DNA of 9,723 nt from positions 1 to 9,723 of the forward strand of contig JAGNPU010000044.1 of assembly GCA_017989485.1 (NCBI GenBank). The letters run 5' to 3'. Below are positions 8,775-9,723 of the stretch, in pieces. Numbering within the stretch: the first letter of the stretch is position 1; the number at the start of each line of letters is the position of its first letter. The notes beneath the pieces are model-generated. The model made no database searches. It was not told the origin of the DNA and saw nothing but the letters and a program-made list of their open reading frames with translations. This stretch comes from Neisseriaceae bacterium. Lineage in GTDB: Bacteria; Pseudomonadota; Gammaproteobacteria; Burkholderiales; Neisseriaceae. Position numbers and translations under genes: made by a program.

Positions 8775-9398
8775 ATGACAGAAAAACGCGCCTCAACCTA
8801 TAAACGATCTTCCATGATGGAAGCCAGACTGGCCCAAAACCGCAAGATCATTTTTCAAGCCGCCCGCCGCATCATTGCCAAAGGCGGTTTTAAAGACGTT
8901 CAGGTCGCCGGCATAGCCCGAGAAGCGGGCGTGTCCACCGGTTTGATTTATCGCTACTTTTCCTCTAAAGACCAGCTACTGGTGGAAATCCTAACCGATG
9001 CGGTGTTGCTGGAAATTGAGATCCTCGACGCCATCGCCGCCCAGCCCCAGCCGGCCAAAGACAATCTGCGCGCCGCCATCGTGTCGTTCACCAGCCGCGC
9101 CCTGGCCGGCTCTAAGCTCGCCTACGCCTTCATCGCAGAACCTCTAGACAGCGCCGCGGTGGAAACCGAGCGGATGCGCTGTCACCTGCTGTTTGGCAAC
9201 GTGTTCAAAAACATTTTGCAACAGGGCATACGGGACGGCGACTTCCTCGCCATCGACGTGGACGCCAGCGCCGCCTGCATTGTCGGCTCGATGACTCAGG
9301 CGCTGATCATGCCGATCAGCAATCCCGACGCCCACCCCGTCGACAAAACCCAGCTCATCGACGCCATCGCCGACTTCTGCGTGCGCGCCGTTTCCTGA
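8775..9398 (+). CDS. TetR/AcrR-family transcriptional regulator, probable repressor of the liu operon
   Basis: A 207-residue protein with the typical TetR fold. An N-terminal helix-turn-helix occupies about residues 24-70; its recognition part includes VAGIAREAGVSTGLIYRYF (44-62) followed by the conserved SSKDQLL. The rest, about 75-207, would be the helical ligand-binding and dimerisation domain, which is too variable to indicate the ligand. It is transcribed away from liuA across a 180-bp intergenic region, the common arrangement for a local repressor that also controls itself. Published comparative genomics describes a TetR-type liu regulator called LiuQ in betaproteobacteria, in place of the MerR-type LiuR of many gammaproteobacteria; whether this protein is LiuQ cannot be settled here. 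A likely inducer would be a pathway acyl-CoA. The ATG at 8775 has no Shine-Dalgarno. ATGs at 8814 and 8817 are possible later starts but also lack one. Confidence 0.88.
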   Translation: MTEKRASTYKRSSMMEARLAQNRKIIFQAARRIIAKGGFKDVQVAGIAREAGVSTGLIYRYFSSKDQLLVEILTDAVLLEIEILDAIAAQPQPAKDNLRAAIVSFTSRALAGSKLAYAFIAEPLDSAAVETERMRCHLLFGNVFKNILQQGIRDGDFLAIDVDASAACIVGSMTQALIMPISNPDAHPVDKTQLIDAIADFCVRAVS

Positions 9399-9468
9399 AT
9401 CCTGCGGCAAAAATCAGACACCATTAACGACTATTTCTTTAAACTAAGCCAACAAACACAAAATAAGC

Positions 9469-9497
9469 TTGACGCCCAGGCCTAAGCCCTATATGAT
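9469..9497 (+). promoter_or_regulatory. Strong sigma70-type promoter upstream of tRNA-fMet
   Basis: TTGACG (9469-9474) and TATGAT (9492-9497) each match five of six consensus bases and are separated by the optimal 17 nt. An A-rich stretch just upstream (9451-9466) resembles an UP element, and the bases after the -10 start GCG, like the GC-rich discriminators of stable-RNA promoters. The start would be near 9504, so the tRNA precursor would have a 5' leader of about 120 nt. No open reading frame with a ribosome binding site is evident in the leader. Confidence 0.75.
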
Positions 9498-9575
9498 GCG
9501 TCTCTTGGCTTCAAAAGCACAGCACCTAACCGTAAAGGCAGGCGCGCAAGAACAGAAAAGCAACACACCATTACC

Positions 9576-9613
9576 AAAAAATAAAAAAAGCCTGAGCATT
9601 GAGACTCAGACTT
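9576..9613 (-). terminator. Minus-strand intrinsic terminator inside the tRNA leader
   Basis: A 9-bp stem pairs 9588-9596 with 9605-9613 around an 8-nt loop. On the minus strand it is followed by a long T-rich run (9589 down to 9576, interrupted by one A). The pair 9591/9610 is C-A on the plus strand but a G-U wobble on the minus strand, so the structure is complete only in minus-strand RNA. On the plus strand the hairpin is followed by mixed sequence, not a U-run. It would stop transcription entering from the right across the antisense strand of the tRNA gene. Confidence 0.68.
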
Positions 9614-9624
9614 AGCGTAACAGA

Positions 9625-9701
<77 letters not shown>

Positions 9702-9706
9702 ATATG

Positions 9707-9723
9707 GTCATGACGTCAATGAC
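9707..9723 (+). repeat. Short inverted repeat after the tRNA, cut by the window edge
   Basis: GTCAT (9707-9711) and ATGAC (9719-9723) form a 5-bp stem around a 7-nt loop, 6 nt after the tRNA end. It could be the start of a terminator hairpin or a processing stem, but any U-run or continued stem lies outside the window. It could equally be chance. Confidence 0.25.

Noticed and set aside
9583..9613. DNA-uptake-sequence inverted repeat (Neisseriaceae type) as the terminator stem
   Set aside because: The arms, GTCTGAG on the minus strand, only partly resemble uptake sequences such as GCCGTCTGAA, and I noticed no full copies elsewhere in the window.

Overview
The window is a chromosomal segment dominated by one catabolic operon on the minus strand. 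It reads as a near-complete leucine/isovalerate degradation (liu) operon, with a divergently transcribed TetR-family regulator beside it and an initiator tRNA-fMet gene at the right edge. By eye the coding DNA is moderately GC-rich and the intergenic DNA AT-rich. Together with the gene order and the use of a TetR-type rather than a MerR-type neighbouring regulator, this suggests a proteobacterium, most likely a betaproteobacterium. That placement is an inference; nothing in the window fixes the genus.

Layout, left to right. Positions 1-132 (-) hold the N-terminus of an unidentified lipoprotein that runs off the left edge. A strong minus-strand intrinsic terminator (203-239) separates it from the operon. 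The operon is read right to left from about 8671: isovaleryl-CoA dehydrogenase (liuA), methylcrotonyl-CoA carboxylase beta (liuB), methylglutaconyl-CoA hydratase (liuC), methylcrotonyl-CoA carboxylase alpha (liuD), HMG-CoA lyase (liuE) and an AMP-forming acyl-CoA ligase. The five liu genes are tightly packed, with gaps of 32, 17 and 22 nt and one 14-nt overlap, so they are almost certainly cotranscribed. The ligase follows after 95 bp.

The products act in sequence: isovaleryl-CoA to 3-methylcrotonyl-CoA (LiuA), to 3-methylglutaconyl-CoA (LiuB/LiuD), to HMG-CoA (LiuC), to acetyl-CoA plus acetoacetate (LiuE). The ligase probably supplies CoA esters from a free branched or medium-chain acid. Leucine transaminase, the branched-chain ketoacid dehydrogenase and acetoacetate-activating enzymes are not in the window.

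The 180-bp divergent control region (8595-8774) holds a liu promoter candidate, a nested inverted repeat over its -35 region, and a perfect TATAAT placed so that the regulator mRNA would begin at its own start codon. To the right of the regulator, 9399-9624 contains a strong sigma70-type promoter, a hairpin that would work as a terminator only on the opposite strand, and then tRNA-fMet (9625-9701).

I see no mobile element, CRISPR array, prophage or unknown multi-gene system. The biology is mostly known; the points worth a second look are in the non-coding DNA.
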